This document shows positions 40,701-51,500 of a stretch of DNA of 64,000 bases, piece by piece. Position numbers and translations under genes: made by a program. Within the stretch, counting starts at the first letter, position 1. Every line of letters begins with the position of its first letter. The notes under the pieces were generated by a model. It did no database searches. It was not told where the DNA came from and worked only from the letters and a program-made list of their open reading frames with translations. Source of the stretch: Aldrovandia affinis (Eukaryota > Chordata > Actinopteri > Notacanthiformes > Halosauridae); assembly GCA_029706075.1 (NCBI GenBank), contig JAINUG010000048.1:5090374-5154373 (forward strand). The letters are read 5' to 3'.

Positions 40701-43001
40701 TACTGCACTAAGCTCTGCTAGCATAATTACAAACAGCTGCAAAAACTTTTGCAAAGGAAGTGTCATTTTTCAAGATTAAAGCACCTGCAGTAGCAACGAG
40801 AACACATAGAGGACCATATTGATTACATCAATATCCGGTATAATTGTACAAGACCAAAACAACTCACACTGTGTATTAGGAGTGTCCATGTATTAAAACC
40901 TAAATGAAAAATATGGTGTCACAACATTTTGAGGAAATGAAAGGCAATGGTGTGTAAACACAATATTTATAGATATTTACATTTCATACCATCCTTTCTC
41001 AAACAAACCTTTTTTTAAAATTTGTTTTTATGAAATTCTTGAATAACAAATACAACAGGAGTAAACATTTTGATCTTGGTAGTGGACTTTTGGACCTCAC
41101 TGTATGCACCCTCTAATATATCCATATCAGTGTGGGCCCTGTTTTAATTACTGAAACAATGGATAAGCTACTGTGCTACTCAAAGTCAAACATATTAAGG
41201 GTGTGTTAAAACAATGTACAATGCAGGCAAAAGGCCAGCCCAGAGTTCCCCTGGGTTATTCCCTGGGTTATTCTTTCCCCTACAGTATTCATTCCTCCCC
41301 CCCTACAAGCCATAAGACGCCCAGAGTATCTGCTGCTGTCAGTGAGAGACACACCTCTCCTGTGATTGGCGCAATACAGTTCACAAGGTACCGTGTGGCC
41401 TGTAGTGTGGAAAGCAGTCCCTGGTTTCCAGAGTGCATCAGGGGAGTGTGCTTCAGTTCTACTGCATTGACTCAAGTGGCCCAATTTTCAAATGAAAATA
41501 ATGTACAAAACAATTCAGGTTACGGACAGCCCTCCTTTTAATGAGAGAAAGTATAAAGTGTCATCCTCTGTCTTGAATCTTATATATATACAGAAGGATA
41601 TGAGGACAAACAAACAAACAAAACTTTGTTGCAACACTATACTCCAAAAACAACAAAAAAACAGACAAAAAATTCACTAACCTTTTCCTTCCCGGTGTTA
41701 CAGGTATGGTACGCAGATGCCCACAATGATGTCTATCGCTGTATTCCTGCACTGATCTCATGCGCTAACTATGATTGTTCCTACCATGTATGAATGCACA
41801 TCTTGTAAGTCGCTCTGGATAAGAGCGTCTGCTAAATGCTTAAAATGTAAAATGTAAATGTAAATGTAAATGTTGCCTTGATCCCTTCTATATTTCCCCC
41901 CGATCAGTAAGTCCCCCCTGTGTTACAGTGAAGCGCTGTGTGCTGTACCTGTTTCCTGTCAGCAGGGGCTCCCTTCCCACACAGTAAGAAGTCCTGGTAG
42001 CGTGAGAAAGGGACCACGGGCTCAGGCAGCTCCCGCAGGTACAGCTTCAGTAGAGATGCCACTGTGTGAACGTCTGTATTGCTGGAACACACGGCGCACA
42101 GACGCACATGTGACACGAAGACACTGTGCGACAGCTCACCTCAACGTTTACGGTTCACAGCATCGTCCTCAGGTGCAGCTTTACGTAATAGAGATGCTAC
42201 CGTGTGAACGTGCACACTGCTGGAATGCACGGTACGCACGCACATGTGACACAAGGACACGCAACACAACGCCTCACCTGCACACACCTGCAACTCACTC
42301 AGAGTAGCGGAGACGTGTCTTTGTGCAACATGTGCGTCTGTGTGCTGTGTGAACATCTAAGCTTCTGTGATGTGTGATGCACAACTTCTCTGAGAAATTC
42401 TGTCATTTACTGTTATACCTTTATGCCATTGTAATCTTAGAGGCTTGGGGCCATCTGTGGACATGTACAGTTTTTATAAGTGCTGCTTCGAAAAGATTGC
42501 CTCTGTCTGTGCATTAAAGCTGCTAGAAGAATTGTCACACATACACGTATACTTAACGATGCATGCAGATATCTGATCTCTCTGGTACTTGTACCATGAT
42601 TTATACAACACATTGTATCTTTGTAGAGTACTCCATTGGTTTTACAGATTGATTTTAATATTAGAGCTGTTCCCTTACGAACATGTTGGGATATTGAGGT
42701 AGCAATGTAGATAACCGGTTGAGCAAATTGCCATGCAGGGAGGGCTTCCTACCCTACCTGTCAAAGGAGGGCTTCTCTCCGGCATCAAAGGCCACCTGCA
42801 GCTCCTTGACCAGCGTGGCCTGGCCGGGCTGCCGGAAGAGCCCCACCTCCAGGAGCCCCCGCTCACGGATGAACGCCACGCACTGCTCCACCACCAGGGG
42901 CGCCAGCCGCTCGCCGTACCGCCGCTCGTACACCACCGTCTCCTCCAGACGCTGCCCAAACACCCCTGAGGAAGAGGAAGAGTGGGTGAAAAAGGAGGAG
43001 G

Positions 43002-43051
<50 letters not shown>

Positions 43052-45594
43052 GAGAAGGAGAGATGGACATGGAGTGGGAGAGGGTTATCATGAAGGAGAG
43101 AGAGAGAGAGAGTGAGAGAGAGAAAAGGAAAGAGGGACAAGGAGAAGGAGAGAGAGGTAGAGAGCGACAGGGAAAAGCAGAGAGAGGGGTAGAGAGAGAC
43201 TGTTTGAAGGGGAAATATACTCATTCAAGGGAATTATATAACACAGTGCTTTGAAAGAAAGATATAAAATACTAGACAAGGATTAGGCAGACTTGTTGAA
43301 TGGAAACAACAGAGATGCAATGAAATAAAAAAGGTGCGATGTAGGGTGAAAAATGACGCCACAGAGCGACTACCTCATTTGACTGAGCACCAATGGAACA
43401 TTTGGTGTGAACTGGTTAATAATCTACCAAGAAGAAGCGGTATCAGTCATTAACCTGTTTTTGTAATAACAAGGACCCTTGCATGCAAGGCCAACAAGTT
43501 GTAGGCAATGCAAATCAATGCCACTTTCAAATGAGAAAAATAAAGCTTGAATAATATTTCCAGCACGCTTCGATTTTTGTAATGCTCATCAACAGAACGT
43601 TTACCTTTTAACTTTTGGCACCTTGCATTTAGCCTCCTGGCATATTCTATATTCTCTATATGTCCTATGGGGCCTGTGCTTTTAGTCTTGTTACAGTGCT
43701 TTTCATTTCATTTTCAACATGCATCCTGTAACTTCTAGAAACTGAAGCTTCCAGTCAAAGACTGCAAGAGAACCCTTCTCAAAGGGTTCAACGGCGGGAT
43801 GTTCAGGGCGGGATTTGAACCCGTAACCCTCCGGTCCCCGCGAAAGTCAACTCCACCCGCCGCACCTTGTACTCACGTCTCCTGAAGCTCAGCACTCTCT
43901 TGATCTTCCTGTAGGCGGAGTGAGAGAGCTGGCTGCTGGTCCTGCAGACCGGCTGCTTGTTCTCAGGCATGTTTTCTCTGGCCCCCTGTTGCCCACGGGG
44001 TCCCGTGAGATCCAGAGGGAGAATCTGTACTGGGCCGTGGAACTGGGAGAACCGCTCCGACAGTCCGGCTATGGCGCTCTCGGTCCAGGGGGCGCCTGCA
44101 TGCCAGCTCCAGATAATGCTGCCGAGGGGTCCGTATCCACTGGCCTTTCCCCTCTCTTGTGTACCGCACTCTTTGTTTAGTAAACTTTTTCCCGGTGAGG
44201 ACACAGTGTCCTCCTCCTCCTCCTCCTGTGTTCCTCTGCAGGTAAACGGATACGGCCGCTGGTATCTCTCAGTCAATGATTGGAGCCGGGCTCCCTGTAA
44301 ATTTAATCTGTAGACCTGACCATTGAGAAACCCTCCTCCCCACTGTTCTGTGCTGTAATCAGAACCCCTGACAGGGTGTGTAAAATGTTTAGTACGTTGA
44401 CGTTTTATAAGAGCCACAAGTTAATTGATACCAATTTCAACTGAATTAATCACACGAGCTGAAGTCGAAATTTGGTCAAAAACACAGCAGGGTATTAAAA
44501 GGTATTAAACAGACTGTGAAGAAAGAGGAACCAGGTTGATTTTCCAGTTGTTAAAGTGGCGGTGTTGTTGTCCTTTCTCCTCAAAGTGCTGAACAAGTTT
44601 GACAATCATCTGGTCTCCAACATGCTCAGGGCACCGCGGCACTTGCGAACAGAAGGTGAAAATGCATTGAGCAGTTAAAGCTGAATCTGGGAAGAGGATT
44701 GATGAATGGATTTATTTACGCGGTTAGAGTTGAATTGAAGTTGAGGTCTTCGTTTAAGTAAGAGTGATAGCCTGTTTGGAGCCACTCCAATGGCAAAGCT
44801 GTGTTGTAAAATTGGCCCCTCCCACTCCATCTCCTGTCATTTTACTCCAGCCACGAGATTCACAGCTGGCTCAAGCCCGAGGCGGTCCACACACATGCAG
44901 GCTCGAGTGTTTGTGAGCGCTTGTGTGTGAATGCGAATGTGTGTGTATACAGTATATATATATATAGATATGTGTGTGAGTGTGTCAGTTTGTGGGAATG
45001 TGTGTGAGGGTATGTGTGTGTGTATGTGTGGATCTAGCAAAGAGGTCAGCTGAGTTGAATAGGCAAGTGTGTCCAGAGGGTGTTGTCTGAAAGGAATGTC
45101 CGGAATGGGCCAGAGGAATCCCAAAGGTTCTGCTGGCAGGTTTACATTTCTCCCCCAGGTGTCAGTCGCTCTTCTTTGGCCAACGTTTTATGGTCTCTCC
45201 AGGTGTGAGCTGGGAAGTTTGGCCCCGTAAACATTATCCTCCCCTCTACCCTCCAGTCCCAATCCGGCTCGCTGGTGGGAACCGCGCCTGACCTACTGCG
45301 TCTCCTGACAGGGTGCTGGGTTCTGGCTCGGCCCAGGGAGAAGAATCCGGTTGGCGGCAGCAGGTCCCAGCGGACGAGGGGAGACGTAGGGTGCGGAACC
45401 GTGGCCCTCGCTCCGGCTGACAGTTCCGCCGCACGCGCTTTGAGAGTCTTCACTTAATCAGGTAACTCCACTCTGCTTCCTCCCCGCTCTCTCTTCCTCT
45501 CTCTGTCACTCTCCCCTTGCTCTTCAGAATAGTTTTTTTTAGTTTTCTCTCAGATGTGAGGAGCTCAGTCTCTCTCTCTCTTGCTCTCCCTCTT

Positions 45595-45628
<34 letters not shown>

Positions 45629-46598
45629 ATCTCTCCCTTTCACTCTTTCCCCATCAGCACTCAGAGGCATGCTGGAATTGTGGCTGCAGTCCCAAGCACG
45701 TCCTCTCTTATCAAGCTTCCCCCGCCCCCCTGTTTCCCCACTACCTCACCCCCACCTGCCCCCTACCCCCTCCCCCCCTGTCCAAACACTCCACTCTCTG
45801 CTCAGCGGCCCTTAGCACCTTGTGATAACCGCTCGCTCTATACTAATCATTTACAAGAGTGCTGCCACTATACTATAACTAAGAGCTCCCTGCTGTTTTA
45901 TCTCTGACCAATCTCCTGAATGAAGCAACCCCCCCCCCACACCCCAACCCATTCATCTTTGTTCCTTGGGGGGAGGAATTCCACCTCTGACAAGAGGTCT
46001 AGCAACGTGCAGCCAGCTGAACGCCGTCAATGTTGTGGGAACGTTAACCTGAGCGCATTGCCCGTGGCTTATCTGTGTGTGGTGAAATTATGGGCGGGGG
46101 AGCAGGAGCAGCGAACACCTCAGGTAGCATGCAGAACGTTAGTCAGCTGTGTTGGAGCTGTTTACTCGACGCCCACATCATACCAGGCCACTGAGAGCGA
46201 GACAAAGGAGAGACAATGCTGGCCTGGGCTTGTGTATGCCCCTACACGAAGCACTGCACTCCTGCTCTAAAGGAACGATTCTGTATTCTGTAACTGAGAG
46301 TCAATTTGCCAACCTGCGATTAATAGTGGTCCAGCACTATGGTAGACAGCCCAGTTCCTGTAGAGCCAATCTCCTGCGTTTTTTCAAGGTAAATTGCTAA
46401 AATACAAGGTAAATTACTAAGAGTACTTTGTGCACATGGCCACCATTACTGATCCAGTTACATGGCTTGAGGTTCAATAAAAATAAATAAATGCATAAAT
46501 GAAAATGATGCATACTAGCGTAGCTTCCCCCTGGGACGGTACGTACAAATGTATTTGTTGATGGCTAGTTTGGGACATGGCTTCAGGACACATTTGTA

Positions 46599-46668
<70 letters not shown>

Positions 46669-48538
46669 GCATGTGAGAAAGAGTGAGGGAGAGAATTAAT
46701 ATATTTCAGTATACAGTATAATCACAGCCTACACTGAGCTTTTGAAGCAGTCTGAGCGATAAGAAGTGCTACATGGAGACATGGGATAGCGCATGAATTA
46801 CCCCACCCATCCCACGCAAGTGTAGAGTGAGTAGAGTGGGCGTCCAACCAATGGCACCCCAAGCCTCTCACTGTGATTAGGGCGCACAGCAGCAGTGAAC
46901 TGTAGTGTATCGACAGCAGCCAGCATGCAGTCTGAGCTCACACAGTAGCCTGTGTCAGACTGTTTGAGACTGCCGTTGTTGTGCAAATATTCACTCTGCA
47001 GGACGTGGCAGTTGACATTGAAGCAGCCCAAAGCATATACACTGTAGCTCCCCCACTCAGACTCAAGGTGAAAGTGAATTTATTCAGACTGACCTTCAGT
47101 TTTGAAGTATGGAAAGGGGGGAGAGAGGCTGGAGTACTTTTAAAAGGGGAAGGCGGTTATGTAAGCCAACCCAGTGAACCGAAGTGACCCCCCCCAGCCA
47201 GAATCATGTGATTCACAATGCTAAGCTACATATCTGCAGACTGTTGTGGGGGAAGCGAGTGGGAAGCAGGAGGGGAGTGTTGGCAGGGGGCAAGGGAACA
47301 GTGGCACACTGTTTCTCATGTGTGCTTAATAACCACAGCGAAAGGTCTGGAGAGGACCACCAACACCCTGATAGGCATATAGTAGATTACATGTACCGTT
47401 TCAACCAGTAAATACACCCTGTTTGCCTCAGTGGACCTTTCCAAAGCAACACCGTATAATACAGAAATATTTGACCTGCTTTAAATCATGTTGTTTAGTA
47501 TGCAGGTGATGAAATTCAGCCTTGATCTACTTTCCACGTTGCGGTTTCACGAGTTTGCCGCTCACTAACGATGTCACCCGCAGTGACTGCACTGCTGAGT
47601 TGTCTGTGTTTGGTCTTTGAGTACTGCCGATTTATTTGAGCCACCACTGTTTACAGGATTACTGGGTTTTGGGTCTCAGGTTTAAAATTTCCCCAGTGGG
47701 AAAAAAGAGGGCAGTGGCAGGGTTGTGCTGGTAGAGGAGATGAGTGTGCACTGTGTATTATGTCTATGGTGGAGGCAGGTCTGCTCCAGCTCCAGACATG
47801 CTGAGAGGGGCTTTTTGTGGTCACAGTACTGTGAGGCCTGATCCACCATGGTCATGCTGGCACCTGAGCTACAATCTCACTTTAAGAGTTAACAGTCCTG
47901 AACCAGCTTTTCATGATTAAAAAGCTTGCTGGTTATGATCACCAGCTGATTCTTTTCTGCCTATGGCTAACGTTATAGCATTGTCGCTGCATTCTTTGCA
48001 TTACATTATTTCAATAAAATGAAGACATGGGGCTGTATGTGAGGTTTTTATAATTAAAAGTGAAAAAAGTTTTTTTAGTTTTTTGACTAACATTAGTTCA
48101 TGCACAAAGGCAGAGCTACCACATTGGATACAATGACGTGAAAGGGAATTGGCTAGTAATGGCTGATTCTTCTTTAAACCAGAGTGCTTCTTAATCACAA
48201 GTAGGTCTAGGATCATTATCAAATAAAGCTCTCTGATTCCACTTGTTGCGGGTCAGTGTCATCAGACTACCCTGTGTATCCATTGTCAGGGTGGCCCATT
48301 TCAGAGATGGAAGGTGGAAGTGGGAGGATGTGAGAAGGAGACCAAGCAAGGCGGAGGGTGTATGGTTCTGCTTGGTTCCGGCGGGCGTGGGTGAGCAGGT
48401 GTGTCCCCTCTGGGTGTTTACCTGTGAAAGGGATCCACACGCCTTTGTTAAGAGTCTTCAGCCACTCCTCGCCCTGACCGCAGCTGTTGGACAGGAAGAC
48501 GTACGAGCCAGAGCTGACTGGCATGTCCCTGTTCCCTC
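31570..48538 (-). CDS. RhoGAP of the ARHGAP22/24/25 (FilGAP) family, 5'-partial gene span
   Basis: GTPase-activating protein for Rac/Rho-type GTPases; family members act at the actin cytoskeleton. Exons in order (- strand): end of PH domain, four exons covering the RhoGAP domain, one long central exon and a final coiled-coil exon. Key motifs: GLFRQPG with the arginine finger, [44 protein letters not shown], and at the end [20 protein letters not shown] then [12 protein letters not shown]. The ending is closest to what I recall of human ARHGAP24 ([20 protein letters not shown]), but ARHGAP22 and a lost fourth paralogue remain possible, so no symbol is given. Exons for the first half of the PH domain were not found. 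The central exon carries a reading-frame conflict. Confidence 0.92.
32240..32860 (-). mobile_element. SINE family A split by a hAT MITE
   Basis: On the - strand the pieces read: outer part TAGCCTGTTACCGG type and GTAGTTCCAGGACCGG-side sequence at 32689-32860; then, beyond the insertion, GGATACTAAATTGGGAGAAA at 32255-32275. Removing 32284-32680 and one copy of AATTATAC restores the order seen in the family A tail at 19570-19650. Outer limits are approximate. Confidence 0.65.
32284..32680. mobile_element. hAT-type MITE, 397 bp, with perfect 8-bp target duplication
   Basis: The ends are CAGGGGTCTTCAAG and GTTAGTGACCCCTG (inverted CAGGGGTC). Both flanks carry AATTATAC exactly (32276-32283 and 32681-32688). 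No coding capacity. The interior is GC-rich with repeated CGGTCCG/CCGGACC words (about 32620-32665). Confidence 0.9.
32875..33335 (+). mobile_element. Tc1/mariner transposase fragment
   Basis: + strand translation around 33100-33290 reads [20 protein letters not shown], then [13 protein letters not shown], then [16 protein letters not shown]. This is the second and surrounding part of the DDE domain of Tc1-like transposases (W.DE..FELFG and GGGS.M.WGCF motifs). The GGGS motif is decayed to DVGS. Upstream, 32920-33010 looks like the DNA-binding part in a broken frame. The terminal repeats were not located. Confidence 0.8.
33608..33662. repeat. 15-bp tandem repeat, about 3.7 copies
   Basis: Unit CCACATCATTATATA repeated with no visible changes. 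Confidence 0.9.
33859..34611. mobile_element. Tc1-type element, 753 bp, with 127-bp terminal inverted repeats
   Basis: The arms 33859-33985 and 34485-34611 are inverted copies with only about four differences. Outer ends are CACTACTGGTCAAAAGTTTT and its near complement, each flanked by TA (33857-33858, 34612-34613), the Tc1/mariner target. The interior keeps bits of transposase: [18 protein letters not shown] (34080-34135), and near 34450-34480 the PTVKHGGG-type motif in another frame. It is internally deleted and non-autonomous. Confidence 0.88.
36283..37236 (-). CDS. RhoGAP long central exon (disordered, Pro/Ser-rich) with frame conflict
   Basis: 954 nt, very GC-rich. It begins in one frame with (G)[19 protein letters not shown], the normal sequel to the GAP domain. 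The 3' part reads in another frame: [57 protein letters not shown] and [20 protein letters not shown]. The second frame joins correctly to the last exon (AG|C giving Ser-Leu-Glu-Gln). Exon length is a multiple of three where phase 1 in and phase 2 out require one more base (or two fewer). The switch must fall between about 37170 and 36940. YDN and SSWSSCEI motifs resemble the Pro/Ser-rich linker of ARHGAP24. Confidence 0.85.
37237..38857. other. RhoGAP intron before the central exon
   Basis: It holds CA-rich tracts (37265-37290, 37380-37400, 37737-37766) and two related CA-containing blocks around 37370-37500 and 37555-37710 that share GACAGACACAG/CAGACAGAC and CATGCATACATGCACATA words. The SINE at 38540-38690 is also here. 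Confidence 0.6.
38540..38690 (+). mobile_element. tRNA-Lys-like SINE (family C), complete copy
   Basis: The head TCTGTGGCTCAGTTGGTAGA with box A GGCTCAGTTGGTAGAGC and box B-like GGTTCATTCCCC is followed by GGGGCCACATATACTGAAAA, then tail GTAAGTCGCTTTGGATAAAA and GCGTCTGCTAAATGGCATAT. It is nearly identical to 59570-59715. Confidence 0.88.
38858..38979 (-). CDS. RhoGAP exon, end of the GAP domain
   Basis: 122 nt. It encodes (R)[19 protein letters not shown], then [20 protein letters not shown] and [14 protein letters not shown] is a hallmark helix of RhoGAP domains. The donor is GTAGGT and the acceptor TTCCAG. Confidence 0.95.
38980..40418. other. RhoGAP intron, no recognised repeat
   Basis: AT-rich, with no exon or transposon end recognised. 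There is a run of ATTATGATTAAGATTATGAT near 39890-39912. Confidence 0.35.
40419..40492 (-). CDS. RhoGAP exon, middle of the GAP domain
   Basis: 74 nt. It encodes [20 protein letters not shown], then HYIC and the start of Arg. It matches the helix LPxxNxNLLxYICRFL of the family. The donor is GTGAGT and the acceptor TTCAG. Confidence 0.95.
40493..41948. other. RhoGAP intron
   Basis: No exon was recognised between 40493 and 41650. The 3' end of an L2-type LINE lies at 41660-41880. Confidence 0.4.
41660..41880 (+). mobile_element. 3' end of a CR1/L2-type LINE
   Basis: AAAAATTCACTAACCTTTTC, then TATGGTACGCAGATGCCCAC, then GTAAGTCGCTCTGGATAAGA and GCGTCTGCTAAATGCTTAAA, ending in (TGTAAA)n. It is colinear with 17465-17645. 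The terminal short tandem repeat (AAATGT units) is typical of L2 tails. Confidence 0.8.
41949..42081 (-). CDS. RhoGAP exon, [10 protein letters not shown] segment
   Basis: 133 nt. It encodes (S)[19 protein letters not shown], then [20 protein letters not shown] and ADRKQ. It is a core part of the GAP domain. The acceptor is TTCCAG and the donor GTACAG. Confidence 0.96.
42165..42300 (-). pseudogene. Decayed tandem duplicate of the start of the RhoGAP exon
   Basis: About 133 bp upstream (gene sense) of the exon at 41949-42081, the - strand reads TTCCAG then [12 protein letters not shown], clearly copied from [13 protein letters not shown]. The flanking intron (CACATGTGACAC, CTCACCT) is duplicated too. 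After VASLL the similarity is lost (RKAAPEDD), so it lacks the LYLRELPEP part and is probably not spliced in. Confidence 0.75.
42758..42965 (-). CDS. RhoGAP exon, start of the GAP domain with arginine finger
   Basis: 208 nt. It encodes (G)[19 protein letters not shown], then [20 protein letters not shown], then [20 protein letters not shown] and [16 protein letters not shown] carries the catalytic Arg. The acceptor CCTCAG is shared by the PH-containing path (48422-48538) and the PH-less first exon (43877-43970). The donor is GTAGGG. Confidence 0.96.
42995..43205. repeat. (GA)n-rich tract in RhoGAP intron
   Basis: Pure GA runs at about 43010-43042 and 43098-43112 sit within a longer purine-rich stretch just upstream (gene sense) of the GAP-start exon, giving it a very long polypyrimidine tract on the sense strand. 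Confidence 0.9.
43796..43862 (-). other. tRNA-like fragment
   Basis: On the - strand, GGGTTACGGGTTCAAATCCC has a good box B (GGTTCAAATCC) at the right distance from a GGTGGAGTTGAC segment, but the box A and acceptor stem are poor. It is probably a decayed tRNA-derived repeat head rather than a working tRNA gene. It starts about 15 bp from the donor of the PH-less first exon. Confidence 0.25.
43877..43970 (-). CDS. Alternative PH-less first exon of the RhoGAP
   Basis: 94 nt of coding from ATG at 43970. It encodes [20 protein letters not shown], then [11 protein letters not shown], with phase 1 into the GAP-start exon giving ...[13 protein letters not shown]. Human ARHGAP24 has a matching alternative start, recalled as MPEDRNSGGC... 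ending TYRRIKRCFSFRK before GIFGQKLEE-type sequence, so both the MPE start and the YR(K/R)IKR..SFR end agree. The donor is GTGAGT. The frame stays open upstream to another ATG at 44417, so a longer N-terminus cannot be excluded. This isoform would lack phosphoinositide binding by the PH domain. Confidence 0.85.
44402..44412 (-). promoter_or_regulatory. Possible TATA box for the PH-less transcript
   Basis: On the - strand CTTATAAAACG, about 430 bp upstream of the ATG at 43970. Placement upstream of an alternative first exon is the only support. Confidence 0.2.
44940..45030. repeat. TG/TA-rich low-complexity tract
   Basis: TGTGTGTATACAGTATATAT followed by further GTGTGTG words. Confidence 0.7.
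45594..45627. repeat. (CT)n microsatellite
   Basis: About 16 CT units within a longer pyrimidine-rich stretch (45490-45660). Confidence 0.92.
45660..48421. other. RhoGAP intron between the PH exon and the PH-less first exon
   Basis: Contains the TG array at 46602-46664 and otherwise no feature I can support. The direct repeat AAGGTAAATT(G/A)CTAA lies near 46386-46420. Confidence 0.35.
46602..46664. repeat. (TG)n microsatellite
   Basis: About 31 TG units, ending GCGTGTGCATG. Confidence 0.97.
48422..48538 (-). CDS. RhoGAP exon, C-terminal end of the PH domain
   Basis: 117 nt. It encodes (G)[19 protein letters not shown], then [19 protein letters not shown]. The [12 protein letters not shown] helix with its conserved Trp is the typical last helix of PH domains and corresponds to MEDWVKSIRRVIW in human ARHGAP24 (recalled). 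The acceptor is CACAG and the donor GTAAAC. It enters in phase 1, so at least one upstream coding exon is missing. Confidence 0.92.
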
Positions 48539-51500
48539 CTGTGAGACAAAACGACAGAGAGAGAGAACGTTCATTTCGTTTTGTGCTGAAGTTTTTGCAT
48601 TAGAATGGATGACAAACAGGACTGGCGTGAGCAAGACTGGTTTCTGTGCATTTTACAGTTGACAGCGTAGCCTGGTGTAGAGAAGAGGGTGTGCTCTGGA
48701 GCGTGAGCAGACAGCCCTGGGACTCAATTTGTCTCTCGCTGTCATGAACTGCATATTCACCTTCGCAGACCGACCCCTGAGCCAGGGGGGTGTCCACTGC
48801 ATCACAGGCTATCTTGTTGCCTGAACATCAATCCAGACACTCCTGTGTGTGTGCGTGTGTGTGTGGGTCTGTGCAAGGAAGGAGAGGGGGCAGACAGGGG
48901 GCAGATCAGCACCTACTTTGTGTAGTACTATACTGAGAAGGAAATCCATGAATCATTTTAAAATAATAAAAAATAAGATCCTTTAAAAGCCATTTTTGCT
49001 CAACAGTCATCAAACCGAGTGAGCAAAAATCGACTGGCCCGTCCCTAACAATATTCAGTCCCGGGACTTAATAGATGTATAGAATGAACCATTTTAGAAA
49101 TCTCATAAATCTGTGAGACCTGAGTGGTCATTACACTGGAGAAAAAGGGGGAGAAAGGGATAGTCTGCGGACTCCATCGCTCCACAGTGGTGGCTTGTTC
49201 GGTGAAGCAAAAGCTCTTTGCAGTTATTGGGGTTGGTAGGATATATTCCCTTTTAGAGTGTTCTGTCTCTCATTAGACATTCTGTGGGACACATCTATCT
49301 GTGAAAATGACAGCTTGTCCTTGCGGGGGAGAGACTGATTACCGGTTTATCGTCTCTGTCACCCTGTGACTGCTAGTGGAAAAGAACAAGGGCTAAAGAG
49401 AGGACAGTAACACATAAACTCAAGGGTAAGCGCTTTGATGACTTCTGGGGGAAAATTAAATAGAGTCTTTGCAGGTCATTCTGTCTAGTTTTTTTTTCTA
49501 AAATATGTGCTATTGCTCAAACGTGCCAGTTTGTTTTCAACTGTAGTGGCTTCTCGGGTTTAAGGACTCTTATGAGATTTTATGAGCTTTGCTTAATGAT
49601 TAACTCCATACATTAAAGATTTTCGCAGGGCTGAATGTTTGTTGAAGAGCCAGTCAATACTGACACAGAATTAAGTATTTTGATGACGAAATGAAATTGA
49701 CTTTAAAATGATTTTATTTGTTTTATTGAATTTCATAGATTTGGGGATATAATTCTCAGTATAGTACAGTATACATGTCACTCAGCCTCCAGTCTGCCCC
49801 CTCTTTCTTCATATACACAGGCACACACAATATAAATACATTGACGGATTCCCCACCTGTCTGCATGAGTTAATGGTCTGCCCTGGGAGTATACCTCTGA
49901 TTATATCTTATTGGGTCAAAGTCTTGTTTGGCAAGTGGGAATGAAATAAAAATGTCTATTTCTGAATCCAGTAGCCTTAACAGTCGAATGCCCTTGTTTA
50001 AGGTCCACACAATACTGAGCACAAGTGGTATCACTTATTCTACATGTAACATGTATATCATTTGATTTAATTTAATAACTACTATACAGGATGCCAATTA
50101 TCAATTTATTATTTGATGGGCAAAGCAACCTGGTGGATCAACCTTAGTAAAAATACACAACTCACGATTAAATTATGAAAATTAAGAGCTGGTTTATTGT
50201 AAGTTACAACATGTAGACAAAGACAAAGTATCTGTCAAATCTACAGACGCAGGTTCAACCTTAACAAACATTCAATCCTAGACATGCAAATGACATGTAA
50301 CAATCACAAAAGAGATCAAATGGAAGAAAAATAGGCCAAGCCAGACTTGTCTCTCTAAGCTGCACCCAACACACGCAGTCTGAAAACAAAGCAAAAATGA
50401 GTGCTAAAGTGTGAGATCCCCAAATGCAAGAACTCCACTCTAGAGATTAGTTTTAAAACTAGTTTTAAATCTTTTCAGATTGAGTAAAAACCCCAAATAA
50501 CTGGTTGACAAATCATATTCAGTTACTGGTAAGCAATAGGGATGTGTTTCGGTACCAAGGCAAGCAAAGCTCTGAGAATCAATTCACAATTGCACGTTAT
50601 TAGTAATCATTGACTAATTGAGGTGATTCAGATGCTGTAATCGGATGACTGTTAACGATCTCTCAACAGGTGGCTTGACGAGGTGGCTGTATTGTCATTC
50701 TGCCAAGAAGAGATGAATTACAGGTTATAAAGCTTTTAAAAAAAGGAATGAGTGAATCCTACGTAAACAGGAATTGCTGAGACACTGAATTTAATCTTTC
50801 TCAACCAGAGAGCAGCCCTTGGAGCAGTTGATACAAGCTGTTTTACCATTAGATGTCATTTTTTAGGGAGGTCTCCAGCATTATCGTGCAGGGCTCTGCT
50901 CAATACTCAGGTGCGCTGGATTGAGTACGCTCTGACTGACATGTGACAGGCCTGAGCCTTGATTTATGATTTATGGGAGCCAATGGAATTGGAGCATAAG
51001 AGGCTCCCATGAGCCATTTTGGGAGGCTGTCACCCTTTTTGCCATTGGGGGGCGGCTGCATTGTCCCCCGGCTTACCTTGGTAACCAGATGGCCACTCAA
51101 GAGTACATTGGACTCATCGGTTTTCATTGTTAGGTATTACAAAAGTTCAGCAAGGGGCAGGCGGGACATAATTGAATTCCTCGATTTTAATTCAAAGTTA
51201 TATGGCCTGCTTCAGTTTCACCCAGGAGTTATTAATAGTCATATGGGCAATGCGAGGAACAGCTGCAATTAAAGTGGCTGCTTCGTTCTGCTCACTGTTT
51301 GAAAGAGTGCGGTAATTAATTCCAATGGAGGCTCTCATCTTAACGAGGAAGACGATGTAACGAGTCCATTTCAAAGGACTGATCAATACCTGTCCAGCTG
51401 CCCCCTGCCCTCTGCCTGTTACACATACCTCTGTGCTGTCCATATGCTGTAATTTCAAATGATGGCATTTTTCATTAACACTTACAGTTCAGTATTAATG

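Noticed and set aside
43796-43862. A functional tRNA gene on the - strand
   Set aside because: Only the box B side fits; no acceptor stem pairing or acceptable box A was seen.
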